Shown here: positions 1 to 8,086 of the stretch, in pieces
Position numbering within the stretch: position 1 is the first letter of the stretch
Layout: each line of letters opens with the position of its first letter
Assembly: GCA_013001975.1 (NCBI GenBank)
Contig: JABDKX010000077.1
Span: forward strand, 1-41,873
From: Saprospiraceae bacterium
GTDB lineage: Bacteria > Bacteroidota > Bacteroidia > Chitinophagales > Saprospiraceae
Direction of reading: 5' to 3'
DNA length: 41,873 nucleotides
Notes under the pieces: generated by a model
What the model was told of the DNA's origin: nothing
The model's database searches: none
Seen by the model: only the letters and a program-made list of their open reading frames with translations
Position numbers and translations under genes: made by a program

Positions 1-112
1 TAATTACAATAATATCATAGAAAATTTGATTCATTCTGATAACCAATTGGAAAGGGAAATTGGTCAAGAAATGAGATCATTAAGACAATCTTCAAATCAA
101 CATACTTCCTAA
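1..112 (+). CDS. C-terminal end of an unidentified gene (partial)
   Basis: An open frame enters from the left edge (first complete codon at position 2) and ends with TAA at 110-112, eight bases before the next ATG. The visible 36 residues are polar and helix-prone (Asn, Glu, Gln rich, ending SSNQHTS) and carry no recognisable motif. The tight spacing to the Lnb-like gene suggests cotranscription. Too little is present to name a product. Confidence 0.5.
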   Translation, partial: NYNNIIENLIHSDNQLEREIGQEMRSLRQSSNQHTS

Positions 113-120
113 AATAAGAT

Positions 121-1260
121 ATGAAAACTTTATTATTTACTTTTCTCATCATTTTCTCATTCAATTGTTATTCTCAATCTACATTGAGTGAAGACAGTTT
201 CATTTCATTAATCACGTGTAGGCCAGGAGATGAAATTTTTAATTCTTGGGGACATACTGGAGTACGCGTAAATGATCCATCTAAGAATATGGATATCGTT
301 TTTAACTATGGCATGTTTTCATTTGAAGAACCCAATTTCCTGATGAAGTTTTTAAGAGGTAAATTACTTTATTGGGTCGGACTTGAAAGATTTGATCGGT
401 TTTATGCAAAATATGACCATGAGAAAAGAACAGTAATAGAACAGAAACTTAATTTAACGCAAGAGGAAAAAAATAAAATTTTCGATGCGCTCAATGATAA
501 TCTTAAAAAAGAAAATCAACAATACTTATATGATTTTTTCTTTGATAATTGTTCCACACGACCACGAGACAAAATTCTTTCAAACCTAGAAGTTACATCT
601 GATTTAGACAAAAAAACGGATGTTACTTTTCGACACCTTTTAGATCCTTATATCCGCCATCAGACTTGGACTGACTTTGGCATCGATTTAATCGTTGGTT
701 CAATAGCAGACGTTAAGTCCACAAATTCTGAGCAGATGTTTTTACCTGAACTGTTACAAAAAAACTTTAACGCAATAAATTTAAAAGACAAGGCACTTGT
801 CGAATCAGAAACAATAATATTAAATCATGAAAATGCTGTAACAACGCGTACAAAACCATCTTTAATAAAACCGATATATATATTTTTGATACTCTTATTT
901 ATAGAACTTTGGCTATTTATAAAGAGAAATAATTGGGATAACAAATGGGTGAAAAACTATGATAAAATATGGTTTACCCTAGTTGGTATTTGCTCAATAC
1001 TAATCGCATTTATGTGGTTCGGCACTAATCACATTTCAACTAAAGCCAACCTTAATCTATTGTGGTTGAACCCCATCTTTTTTGGGCTTCATTTTAGCAA
1101 CAAAACATATTTAAAAATAGCATGCTTAACTGCATTGATTCTCACTTTAATTATCAGTCCCTTTTTTCAAGAATTACATACTGTCAGCATTATAATTATC
1201 TGTTTACTTATTCTCAAATTATCGAGATTACTAAAAAATACAACTGTCGCAAATGCATAG
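121..1260 (+). CDS. DUF4105 / Lnb-like membrane protein, probable lipoprotein N-acyltransferase
   Basis: The protein has 379 aa with an N-terminal signal sequence (about 1-19, ending CYSQS), an extracytoplasmic DUF4105 domain (about 25-200) and a C-terminal membrane part with several hydrophobic helices (about 250-372). Family motifs visible are CRPGDEIFNSWGHTG with His45, the FNYGMF and YWVGLE stretches, and DNCSTRPRDK with Cys144. DUF4105 proteins of Bacteroides were recently shown to be lipoprotein N-acyltransferases (Lnb) that replace Lnt, using a His/Cys pair; assigning His45 and Cys144 to those roles is inference. It probably adds the third acyl chain to lipoproteins at the periplasmic face of the inner membrane. 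The start follows the preceding stop by eight bases. A 12-bp palindrome lies just downstream. Confidence 0.8.
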   Translation: MKTLLFTFLIIFSFNCYSQSTLSEDSFISLITCRPGDEIFNSWGHTGVRVNDPSKNMDIVFNYGMFSFEEPNFLMKFLRGKLLYWVGLERFDRFYAKYDHEKRTVIEQKLNLTQEEKNKIFDALNDNLKKENQQYLYDFFFDNCSTRPRDKILSNLEVTSDLDKKTDVTFRHLLDPYIRHQTWTDFGIDLIVGSIADVKSTNSEQMFLPELLQKNFNAINLKDKALVESETIILNHENAVTTRTKPSLIKPIYIFLILLFIELWLFIKRNNWDNKWVKNYDKIWFTLVGICSILIAFMWFGTNHISTKANLNLLWLNPIFFGLHFSNKTYLKIACLTALILTLIISPFFQELHTVSIIIICLLILKLSRLLKNTTVANA

Positions 1261-1265
1261 TTATG

Positions 1266-1277
1266 CGTTTATAAACG
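1266..1277. promoter_or_regulatory. Perfect 12-bp palindrome between lnb-like gene and lon
   Basis: CGTTTATAAACG is a perfect dyad, six bases after the stop of the upstream gene and about 130 bp before lon. It could be an operator, or chance in AT-rich DNA. A weak AGATA/TATCT hairpin followed by a short T-run (1282-1304) lies immediately downstream and may end the upstream transcript. Confidence 0.25.
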
Positions 1278-1354
1278 GCTGAGATACCAATTATCTGTCT
1301 TTTTGACTGCTTTTAACAACCTATTTACAACAATTGTCATGTTTAATACCCTCT

Positions 1355-1388
1355 TTTGCGCTTGGTACATATATTGACACTAATTTTG
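1355..1388 (+). promoter_or_regulatory. Bacteroidota-type promoter of lon
   Basis: TAATTTTG at 1381-1388 fits the Bacteroidota -7 consensus TAnnTTTG exactly. TTTG at 1355-1358 lies 22 bp upstream and fits the -33 element. Transcription would begin near 1395, leaving a leader of about a dozen bases before the lon ATG at 1407. Confidence 0.5.
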
Positions 1389-1406
1389 TAATCAGAAAAA
1401 GAAGAG

Positions 1407-3827
1407 ATGTTTAAGAACTTAGTGATACCTAATTTTTTGGATGACGCAAATGAAACAGAGATAATCCCAATATTTTCAGTTTCAGATGATGAAAACGATC
1501 AAAATATTAAGGACGATATTCCAAGTGAACTGCCAATTCTGGCATTAAAAAATACAGTGCTTTTCCCTGGCGTTGTCATTCCGATTACGGTTGGAAGATC
1601 AAGATCTGTAAAAGCAGTCAATCAAGCATTTGAGTCAGATAAATTAATTGCTGTATTTTCACAAAAAGACATTACAATCGAGGATCCGACTGAAAGTGAT
1701 CTATACAATATTGGTGCTGTCGCAAGAATAATTAAAATTCTTAAAATGCCAGACGGAAGTACTACGGCAATTTTACAAGGACGACAAAGATGTGAGTTGA
1801 TTAATTTGTTGACAATTGATCCATATCTCAAAGGCAACATTTCACAGTTGCCTATGAACAAAAATAAAAGTTTAGAATTTAAAGCGACCATCTCTTCCAT
1901 AAAAGATATGGCTAAGCGGATTATAGATTTATCTCCACATATTCCGTCAGACGCCGCCATCATGCTTAATAATATTACAAACGATGGCTTTCTTTTAAAT
2001 TTTATCGCGAGCAATCTCAATGTGAGTGTTTCTGAAAAACAGGAGATTTTAGAAATAAAAGATATAGTCGAAAAAGCAAATAAGATATTAGCCAAAATTA
2101 ATTCTGAACTTCAGCTTGTAGAAGTAAAAGGACAAATTGAGTCTAAGGTCAGAGGTGATATCGAAAGACAACAAAGAGACTATTTTCTGAACCAACAATT
2201 GAAGACAATTCAAGACGAGTTAGGTCAAAATCCGCAAACAGAACAAATAGAAGAACTTGAGTTAAGAGCTAAAGATAAAAAATGGCCAGAAGCCGCGGCT
2301 AAGCATTTTGAAAAACAATTAGCTAAGGTTAAACGAATCAATCCTCAAATGGCAGAGTATTCTGTATCTATGGCACATCTTGAGTTGATGCTTGACCTAC
2401 CATGGGAAATTTATACAGAAGATAATTTCGATCTTAAATCTGTAAAAAAGGTTTTAGACGATGACCATTATGGTTTAGAAGATGTCAAAGAACGAATACT
2501 TGAACATCTTGCAGTGCTTAAATTAAAAGGTGATATGAAAGCGCCTATCCTCCTCTTAGTCGGTCCACCTGGTGTGGGTAAGACAAGTTTAGGTAAATCG
2601 GTGGCAAATGCACTCAAAAGAAAATTCATAAGAATGTCACTTGGTGGACTTCATGATGAAAGCGAAATACGTGGGCACAGAAAAACATATATTGGTGCCA
2701 TGCCGGGACGGATTTTACAATCAATTAAAAAAGCACAATCATCAAACCCAGTTTTCATTTTAGATGAAATCGATAAAATAGGAAAAGATTTTAGAGGAGA
2801 TCCCTCTTCAGCTTTATTGGAAGTTTTAGATCCAGAACAGAATACCACATTCTATGATAATTATCTTGAATTAGATTATGATTTATCTAAGATACTTTTC
2901 ATTGCAACTGCTAACTCTTTGAATTCTATTCAGCCTGCACTTCTAGACAGAATGGAAATCATTCAGATAAGTGGATACTCTTCAGAAGAGAAAATTGAAA
3001 TTGCAAAAAAGCATCTGATTCCAAAACAATTGAAAGCGCACGGACTGAAATCTTCTCACATCAGGCTTAATAAAAAAGTATTATTAAAACTGGTAAGAGA
3101 ATATACCAAAGAATCTGGTGTACGTAGTTTAGATAGAGAGATTGCTGGTGTTATGAGAAACATAGCAAAGAAGATTGCTTTTGAAGAAAAATACAATCCT
3201 TCAATTTCAGAGGAAGATTTAGTTGATATTTTAGGTCCTTACAAGTTTCCTCCAGATAGATATGCAAAAATTAGTAATCCAGGTGTTGCTGTTGGATTGG
3301 CTTGGACTAGAGTAGGAGGAGATATTCTGTTTATTGAATCAAGCTTGAGTAAGGGCAAATCTAAATTGACTCTCACAGGAAATTTAGGTGACGTGATGAA
3401 AGAATCGGCTACAACTGCTTTGAGTTATATCAAAGCCAATGCTGACAAAATCGGAATTGATCAATCAAAATTAGATAACTACGATATTCATCTTCATGTA
3501 CCTCAAGGAGCCATTCCAAAAGATGGCCCAAGCGCAGGAATTACAATGATGAGTTCAATAGTTTCTGCTTTAACAGGGGAAAAAATAAAGTCCGGACTGG
3601 CCATGTCAGGTGAAATAACACTCAGAGGTAAGGTGCTTCCTGTAGGTGGCATTAAGGAAAAAGTATTGGCAGCGAAAAGATCAGGTCTAAAAACCATTAT
3701 CCTTTGTAAAGAAAACGAAAAGGATATCAAGAAAATAAATCCAAACTTTATAAAGGAGATGAATTTTGTTTTTGTTGACCAAATGAGTGAAGTTTTAGAT
3801 ACAGTTTTGGGTATCAAAATGAAATAA
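1407..3827 (+). CDS. lon: ATP-dependent Lon protease
   Basis: LonA-type protease of 806 aa that unfolds and degrades damaged and regulatory proteins in the cytosol. Domains in order: N-terminal substrate-binding LAN domain (about 40-235, starting at LPILALKNTVLFPG), a coiled-coil helical segment, an AAA+ module with Walker A GPPGVGKT (386-393) and Walker B VFILDE (449-454), and the C-terminal protease domain. The catalytic Ser709 is in DGPSAG and the catalytic Lys752 in GGIKEK; their 43-residue spacing equals that of E. coli S679/K722. Length is normal for the family, with a short acidic N-terminal extension common in Bacteroidota. It has its own promoter just upstream and stands as a single gene. 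Confidence 0.98.
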   Translation: MFKNLVIPNFLDDANETEIIPIFSVSDDENDQNIKDDIPSELPILALKNTVLFPGVVIPITVGRSRSVKAVNQAFESDKLIAVFSQKDITIEDPTESDLYNIGAVARIIKILKMPDGSTTAILQGRQRCELINLLTIDPYLKGNISQLPMNKNKSLEFKATISSIKDMAKRIIDLSPHIPSDAAIMLNNITNDGFLLNFIASNLNVSVSEKQEILEIKDIVEKANKILAKINSELQLVEVKGQIESKVRGDIERQQRDYFLNQQLKTIQDELGQNPQTEQIEELELRAKDKKWPEAAAKHFEKQLAKVKRINPQMAEYSVSMAHLELMLDLPWEIYTEDNFDLKSVKKVLDDDHYGLEDVKERILEHLAVLKLKGDMKAPILLLVGPPGVGKTSLGKSVANALKRKFIRMSLGGLHDESEIRGHRKTYIGAMPGRILQSIKKAQSSNPVFILDEIDKIGKDFRGDPSSALLEVLDPEQNTTFYDNYLELDYDLSKILFIATANSLNSIQPALLDRMEIIQISGYSSEEKIEIAKKHLIPKQLKAHGLKSSHIRLNKKVLLKLVREYTKESGVRSLDREIAGVMRNIAKKIAFEEKYNPSISEEDLVDILGPYKFPPDRYAKISNPGVAVGLAWTRVGGDILFIESSLSKGKSKLTLTGNLGDVMKESATTALSYIKANADKIGIDQSKLDNYDIHLHVPQGAIPKDGPSAGITMMSSIVSALTGEKIKSGLAMSGEITLRGKVLPVGGIKEKVLAAKRSGLKTIILCKENEKDIKKINPNFIKEMNFVFVDQMSEVLDTVLGIKMK

Positions 3828-3946
3828 TGTATTAAAAAATACCATTGAGGTTAAATTGCCGTTAAAAAGGTCTAATATTGATATTCATATATGCTTTTCG
3901 TGTTAATATTATTGATGCGATGAGATAAAATATTCGCTAAGACACT

Positions 3947-4606
3947 ATGCAAAAAATATATAAAGCAGTTTTCATCTTTTTAGGAAGTGTAACTTCAATT
4001 TTTGCCCAAGTTGAAACCGACTCTTCCAAAGTCATTCAATTCTCAGGCGTTGTTGTAACAGTGGATGAATATGGCGAAATGGCGCCATTACCTTATACGA
4101 CTGTTGCCATTCAAGATACAGATCGGGGGACTTATGCAGAAGTAGATGGTTTCTTTTCCATCGTCGCCGAAGTTGGTGATACCATTGTGTTTTCTAGAGT
4201 AGGATTTGAAACGATAAAACATGGTATATCAGATACATTAGATTCTAATTATTATTCATGGTATCAAATAATGTCTCGGGATAATGTTTTATTACCTGAA
4301 GCAGTTATATATCCTTGGCCAAGCAGAGATCATTACAAAATTGAATTTTTAGCTTTAGATGTTTCCAATGAATTAAGACAAAGAGCTAAAGAAAATTTAG
4401 CCAGAGAAGTATTGGAAAGAATGCAACATGCAGTCCCTGCTGACGGGACAGAAGCTTTTGCTTTAACGATGGAAAAAAGGGTTGAAGAATTTAAATACTC
4501 CGGACAATATAAGCCTCAAAATATATTTAATGTGGCTGCATGGGCACAATTTGTTCAGGCGTGGAAACGAGGAGACTTTAAGCGAAAGAAGGATAAGAAA
4601 AAATAA
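3947..4606 (+). CDS. Secreted carboxypeptidase-regulatory-like domain protein
   Basis: The protein has 219 aa with a signal peptide (1-20, ending IFAQ). Residues about 28-115 look like a CarboxypepD_reg-like beta-sandwich: FSGVVVTVDE, PLPYTTVAIQDTDRGTYAEVDGFFSI and VGDTIVFSRVGFE match the pattern seen at the N-terminus of TonB-dependent receptors and in free-standing Bacteroidota proteins. The rest (about 120-219) is helical and ends in a very basic tail (KRKKDKKK). It lies 120 bp after lon, but a shared transcript is not evident. The role is unknown, probably periplasmic or outer-membrane associated. Confidence 0.7.
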   Translation: MQKIYKAVFIFLGSVTSIFAQVETDSSKVIQFSGVVVTVDEYGEMAPLPYTTVAIQDTDRGTYAEVDGFFSIVAEVGDTIVFSRVGFETIKHGISDTLDSNYYSWYQIMSRDNVLLPEAVIYPWPSRDHYKIEFLALDVSNELRQRAKENLAREVLERMQHAVPADGTEAFALTMEKRVEEFKYSGQYKPQNIFNVAAWAQFVQAWKRGDFKRKKDKKK

Positions 4607-4709
4607 AACACAACCCAACAATCTTCCTAAATACATTTAAAAATTAACATTTTCGCTGTTTACTTTAGAAGCGAATGGTCATTATTAAGAAAGTAATCTT
4701 TACTTAGTT

Positions 4710-5054
4710 ATGAATCATTGTTTAGAATGTAACAATAAACTATCAGGGCGATCAGATAAAAAATTTTGCAGTAATTATTGTAGAGCAACATTTCACAACA
4801 GAAAATCAGCTTTAGATTTTAAAGAAATAAAAACCATAAATAAAATTCTAAAGAAAAACAGGCAATTGCTATATGATAAAATGAATAGTGAAAAATTAGA
4901 ATTTACGTTGAAAGAAATGGAAGAAAAGGGTTTTAATTTTCACTATTTAACATCCTATTGTGAAATTAAATCCGATCTATTCTGCAAGTTTTGTTACGAA
5001 ATTGGATATTTGCCAATAGGAAAAAACCGTTTTAAAATTAAGTTAAAAAACTAA
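4710..5054 (+). CDS. Small Zn-ribbon protein
   Basis: The protein has 114 aa. The N-terminus carries a CxxC (Cys4, Cys7) and CSNYC (Cys20, Cys24) arrangement followed by RATFHNRK, the treble-clef or zinc-ribbon pattern of a family common in Bacteroidota genomes and annotated as hypothetical. A basic helical middle (about 38-75) and a C-terminal half with two more cysteines (FCKFC) follow. It is probably a zinc-binding nucleic-acid or protein-interaction module. No function is established and no operon partner is obvious. Confidence 0.7.
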   Translation: MNHCLECNNKLSGRSDKKFCSNYCRATFHNRKSALDFKEIKTINKILKKNRQLLYDKMNSEKLEFTLKEMEEKGFNFHYLTSYCEIKSDLFCKFCYEIGYLPIGKNRFKIKLKN

Positions 5055-5129
5055 AAAAATAGGTATTCCATTAAAACTACGAATAATTTCGTGACATAAT
5101 TCGTTTATTAGAAATATAAAAATACTGTA

Positions 5130-5801
5130 ATGAAAAAATTCATCGTTCTCAAACATATCACTTTTGTCATTTTCATGGCTTTCTTCATTTCGGCATGTAA
5201 TAATGAAACTAAATCTGCTGATGTTAATGAACCCAATTCCAAAACACATCCTGCTCAAATTCCTTCCCAAAGCCAACAACCTAAAAACCCAAACGCAATT
5301 AAAGTTGATGCAAGAGGAGGCACTTTAGGAGATCAAATTAGCCAACAGCAAATAGCAGCAGAGCGTCAAAAAAGACTAAAGCATTTAAATACAGGTGGTC
5401 TCCAATGGACTACTTTTGATAAAATAGCTAATGAAAAAGGTAATAAAGGAAACAAAAAATACATGGTGGATGTATATACTGAATGGTGCGGATGGTGTAA
5501 AGTTATGGACAAAAAAACCTTTACTGATCCTGACATACAAGCTTATTTAAGAGAAAACTTCCATATTGTAAAATTCGATGCAGAGCAAAAAGAAGCTGTA
5601 AGATTTAAAGATAAAGAATACAATTATGTGAAAGGTGGAAGAAAAGGGATTAACAAATTAGCTGTAGAACTATTAGGCAACAGAATGTCCTACCCTACTT
5701 TGGTGTACCTTGATGAAAACCTTAATAAAATAACGGCTTCCCCTGGTTATAAAAAGCCAGATCAGTTAATGGCAGAACTCAAGGCTATCGTTAAGAAATA
5801 G
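5130..5801 (+). CDS. Thioredoxin-family lipoprotein
   Basis: The protein has 223 aa. A lipoprotein signal ends at FISAC (Cys23), so it is probably anchored in the envelope facing the periplasm. A low-complexity Pro/Gln linker (about 30-60) precedes a thioredoxin fold with the active site WCGWC (Cys120, Cys123) in the context DVYTEWCGWCKVMDKKTF. This resembles the DsbD C-terminal / Thioredoxin_7 group, and MSYPTLVYLD contains the cis-Pro loop. A thiol-disulfide reductase role in the envelope is likely; the partner is unknown. Lipidation would make it a potential client of the Lnb-like enzyme at 121..1260. Confidence 0.85.
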   Translation: MKKFIVLKHITFVIFMAFFISACNNETKSADVNEPNSKTHPAQIPSQSQQPKNPNAIKVDARGGTLGDQISQQQIAAERQKRLKHLNTGGLQWTTFDKIANEKGNKGNKKYMVDVYTEWCGWCKVMDKKTFTDPDIQAYLRENFHIVKFDAEQKEAVRFKDKEYNYVKGGRKGINKLAVELLGNRMSYPTLVYLDENLNKITASPGYKKPDQLMAELKAIVKK

Positions 5802-5957
5802 TGAATATTTTTGTTTTAAATTATTAATATTGACTACAGGCAACAAAATTGAGCGGAAATGTATCTTAATACCAGTTGTAACATGACAATTATAGCTTTA
5901 GTTTCGGTATTTAAATGTACAAAACCTTATATTTAGCCTAATTTTAAAAATCTTATT

Positions 5958-6512
5958 ATGAGACACTTTTTTACTCTTTTGCTTATTTGTAGTGCTGTTT
6001 TTATCAATGCACAATCTGTTAGCTCGGCTTTTATAACAAACGCGGAGATAGAATGGCTTGATAAAGAAATAGGTGACCTTAAAAGTACATACACAAATTT
6101 GAAGGCATCAATGACATTGAATGACAATACTGCGATTGCAAAAAACAAATCATTAGTTATCAAATCAGTTAATAGGTTGGCAACAAATTGTAAAATAACT
6201 TACGATAAAATTACTATGGCTAACTCTCCTGAAACCAAGAGAAGAACACAAGCCTTAGATAATCCAAACTATTACTACAACAAACAAAAGGCAAACGAAA
6301 AATTAAAAGAAATTAAATTAACTGCTAAAAGCATGGAAACGCTTAAGGAAAATTACGAACGCATCAATTCGCTTCGTGATGAACTTAAAACAACAAAATA
6401 TGCATTCCACGCTTCAAGTAATTCTGCTGATGCTAACTTGGTATTCGTAAACGATATTTTATCATTAGCTAACAGCACTAATTCAATCTTAACTAAAAGC
6501 ATCGAACAGTAA
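5958..6512 (+). CDS. Secreted helical protein of unknown function
   Basis: The protein has 184 aa with a clear signal peptide (MRHFFTLLLICSAVFINAQS, cleavage after about 19). The mature part is almost entirely polar helix (Lys, Asn, Ser, Thr rich) and may form a coiled coil. I recognise no domain. The stop is two bases before the DUF3127 gene, so the two are probably cotranscribed. The 156 bp upstream holds no other gene. Confidence 0.65.
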   Translation: MRHFFTLLLICSAVFINAQSVSSAFITNAEIEWLDKEIGDLKSTYTNLKASMTLNDNTAIAKNKSLVIKSVNRLATNCKITYDKITMANSPETKRRTQALDNPNYYYNKQKANEKLKEIKLTAKSMETLKENYERINSLRDELKTTKYAFHASSNSADANLVFVNDILSLANSTNSILTKSIEQ

Positions 6513-6514
6513 AT

Positions 6515-6904
6515 ATGGCATTCGAAACAGAGGGTATTGTACACAGAGTATTTGAGACAGAAAACAAGACAGCATCATTCCAAGCTAGAGAATTCGTAAT
6601 AAAACACGAGGGTAATTATCCTCAGTTTATTAAGTTTCAATTAACCCAGGACAGATGTGATCTTATTTCAAATTACAAAGAAGGAGACAAAATTAAAGTC
6701 CATTTTGACCTTAGGGGTAGAGAATGGAATGAGAAGTATTTTACAAACTTAAATGCTTGGAAAATTGAAGCTGTAGCTCAAGAAGCCTCAGTTGAAGCTT
6801 CTGGTCCACCACAAGAATTTAGTCCAATGGACAATTCATTTGAAACAGTTTCAAATAGTGAGTCTTCAATCAATGCAGAAGACTTTGGCGATTTGCCATT
6901 CTAG
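6515..6904 (+). CDS. DUF3127 domain protein (OB-fold, ssDNA-binding-like)
   Basis: The protein has 129 aa. The DUF3127 domain occupies about 3-88 (EGIVHRVFE, FQAREFVI, YPQFIKFQLTQDRCDLI, KVHFDLRGREW). It is followed by an acidic disordered tail ending DFGDLPF, much like the acidic C-terminus of single-stranded DNA-binding proteins. The domain is thought to be OB-fold related, and a role in nucleic-acid metabolism is plausible but unproven. The start is two bases after the preceding stop, and the 3' end overlaps the probable start of the next gene. Confidence 0.85.
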   Translation: MAFETEGIVHRVFETENKTASFQAREFVIKHEGNYPQFIKFQLTQDRCDLISNYKEGDKIKVHFDLRGREWNEKYFTNLNAWKIEAVAQEASVEASGPPQEFSPMDNSFETVSNSESSINAEDFGDLPF

Positions 6905-7508
6905 GATATTCAGAGAAATACAAGGTATCACTTTAATAAAAAGATATATAAAGCTTATTGTTTGTTCAATAGGCTTTATTTTGTTTACTCCATCTCTTTC
7001 GTATTCTCAATCAGAATTTATTGGTCTCAGCAGCATTTATGATGACTCTTCAAGAGAATGGAGAATCTATTGTTTAGATAATTATGGCGATGAGTTTCAA
7101 TCATATGCCAATGCAAAGTGGCCGCACAAAACACCCTGGACAGAATGGCAAATAGATCATTTAGACTATTATTGGAATATGTTTTTACGCTTTCAAACCA
7201 ATCCGCAACATTGGTTTTTAGACTCAAACGACTTGAGCATTTCTATCAAGCAAAAATGGCGCAATGACATTACAGAATGGTCAGTTAGTTTTGATGATCA
7301 TTTATTAAAATGGAAATCTGAATACAGAAATGATCTGAGTGTTTGGTTCTTTGAAAGCAAAGAATTTGGTTACTTAGAAATGTGGACTACCTTTGAAGGA
7401 GATCCCAGAGATTGGGAGATTGAAGATCAAGCGCCCAATGTTCCTGATGAAGTTAAAGTAGCAATGATTATGATCACTGCATTTCAAACAAATGGCATCA
7501 GACAATAA
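6873..7508 (+). CDS. Trp-rich secreted protein of unknown function
   Basis: I place the start at ATG 6873, overlapping the DUF3127 gene by 32 bases. An in-frame ATG at 6792 lies too deep in that gene. About 28 mostly polar residues precede a hydrophobic signal core and SLSYSQS, so an unrecognised non-AUG start nearer 6939 is also possible. The mature domain holds twelve Trp in about 130 residues, many in repeated x-W-acidic/basic contexts (REWRIY, TEWQID, KWRND, EWSVSFDD, KWKSEYRND). It therefore looks like a degenerate repeat of roughly 12-20 residues. Function unknown; probably exported. Confidence 0.6.
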   Translation: MQKTLAICHSRIFREIQGITLIKRYIKLIVCSIGFILFTPSLSYSQSEFIGLSSIYDDSSREWRIYCLDNYGDEFQSYANAKWPHKTPWTEWQIDHLDYYWNMFLRFQTNPQHWFLDSNDLSISIKQKWRNDITEWSVSFDDHLLKWKSEYRNDLSVWFFESKEFGYLEMWTTFEGDPRDWEIEDQAPNVPDEVKVAMIMITAFQTNGIRQ

Positions 7509-7527
7509 AAGAGAAGTTGTTTACTCT

Positions 7528-8010
7528 TTACGCTGTCACCAATTCAGAGCTGTTTTCTATTACGTCTAATATTTGCTGGCCGTGTGCTTTTGTGACAACT
7601 TTTTCAATGATATGTGAAATGATCCCTTTCTCATTAACTAAAACCGTTTTCCTGTAAACACCCACAATTTCTCTTCCCATAAACTTTTTAGGTCCCCAAA
7701 GACCAAATGCATTTATCATTTCCTTTTCAGTATCGGCTAGCAAAGGATATTGAAATTCATACTTGTCAATAAATTTTTGATGTTTCTTAGCTTTATCAGG
7801 ACTCACGCCAAAAACTTTATATCCCTTTTTAGTCAAAGCTTTATAATTATCTCTTACACTACAAGCTTCTTTTGTACATCCAGGAGAATCATCTTTAGGA
7901 TAGAAAAATAAAATATACTTGCTTCCTAGAAGGTTTTCTGATGATACGATATTTCCTTTTTCATCTTCTAATTTAAAACTTGGAACAGGTTTACCTTTTT
8001 GTATATTCAT
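7528..8010 (-). CDS. bcp: Thioredoxin-dependent peroxiredoxin (Bcp/PrxQ)
   Basis: The protein reduces hydroperoxides in the cytosol using thioredoxin. The motif FFYPKDDSPGCTKEAC contains the peroxidatic Cys and, five residues on, the resolving Cys typical of the PrxQ/Bcp alpha group; GVSPD and YPLLAD follow as in the family. The open frame extends to a TTG at 8037, but homology begins at MNIQKGKPVP (ATG at 8010), giving about 160 aa, the usual length. It converges on the Trp-rich gene with a 19-bp gap holding only a weak 6-bp hairpin. Confidence 0.95.
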   Translation of the reverse strand: MNIQKGKPVPSFKLEDEKGNIVSSENLLGSKYILFFYPKDDSPGCTKEACSVRDNYKALTKKGYKVFGVSPDKAKKHQKFIDKYEFQYPLLADTEKEMINAFGLWGPKKFMGREIVGVYRKTVLVNEKGIISHIIEKVVTKAHGQQILDVIENSSELVTA

Positions 8011-8086
8011 AACTATCATTTTAGAAATAAACATCAAATGGTTATGATTGTTTATAAAAAATCAAAAAAATCTGGTATATGTTTAT

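Noticed and set aside
1622-2095. Antisense ORF of 157 codons inside lon
   Set aside because: Shadow of the lon reading frame with no motif; the same holds for the other long antisense frames.
7508-7529. AAAGAG/CTCTTT hairpin between convergent genes as terminator
   Set aside because: Stem is AT-rich and short, and there is no clear T-run on either side.
8011-8037. TTG start extending Bcp by nine residues
   Set aside because: Family homology starts at MNIQKGK; the extension is not needed.
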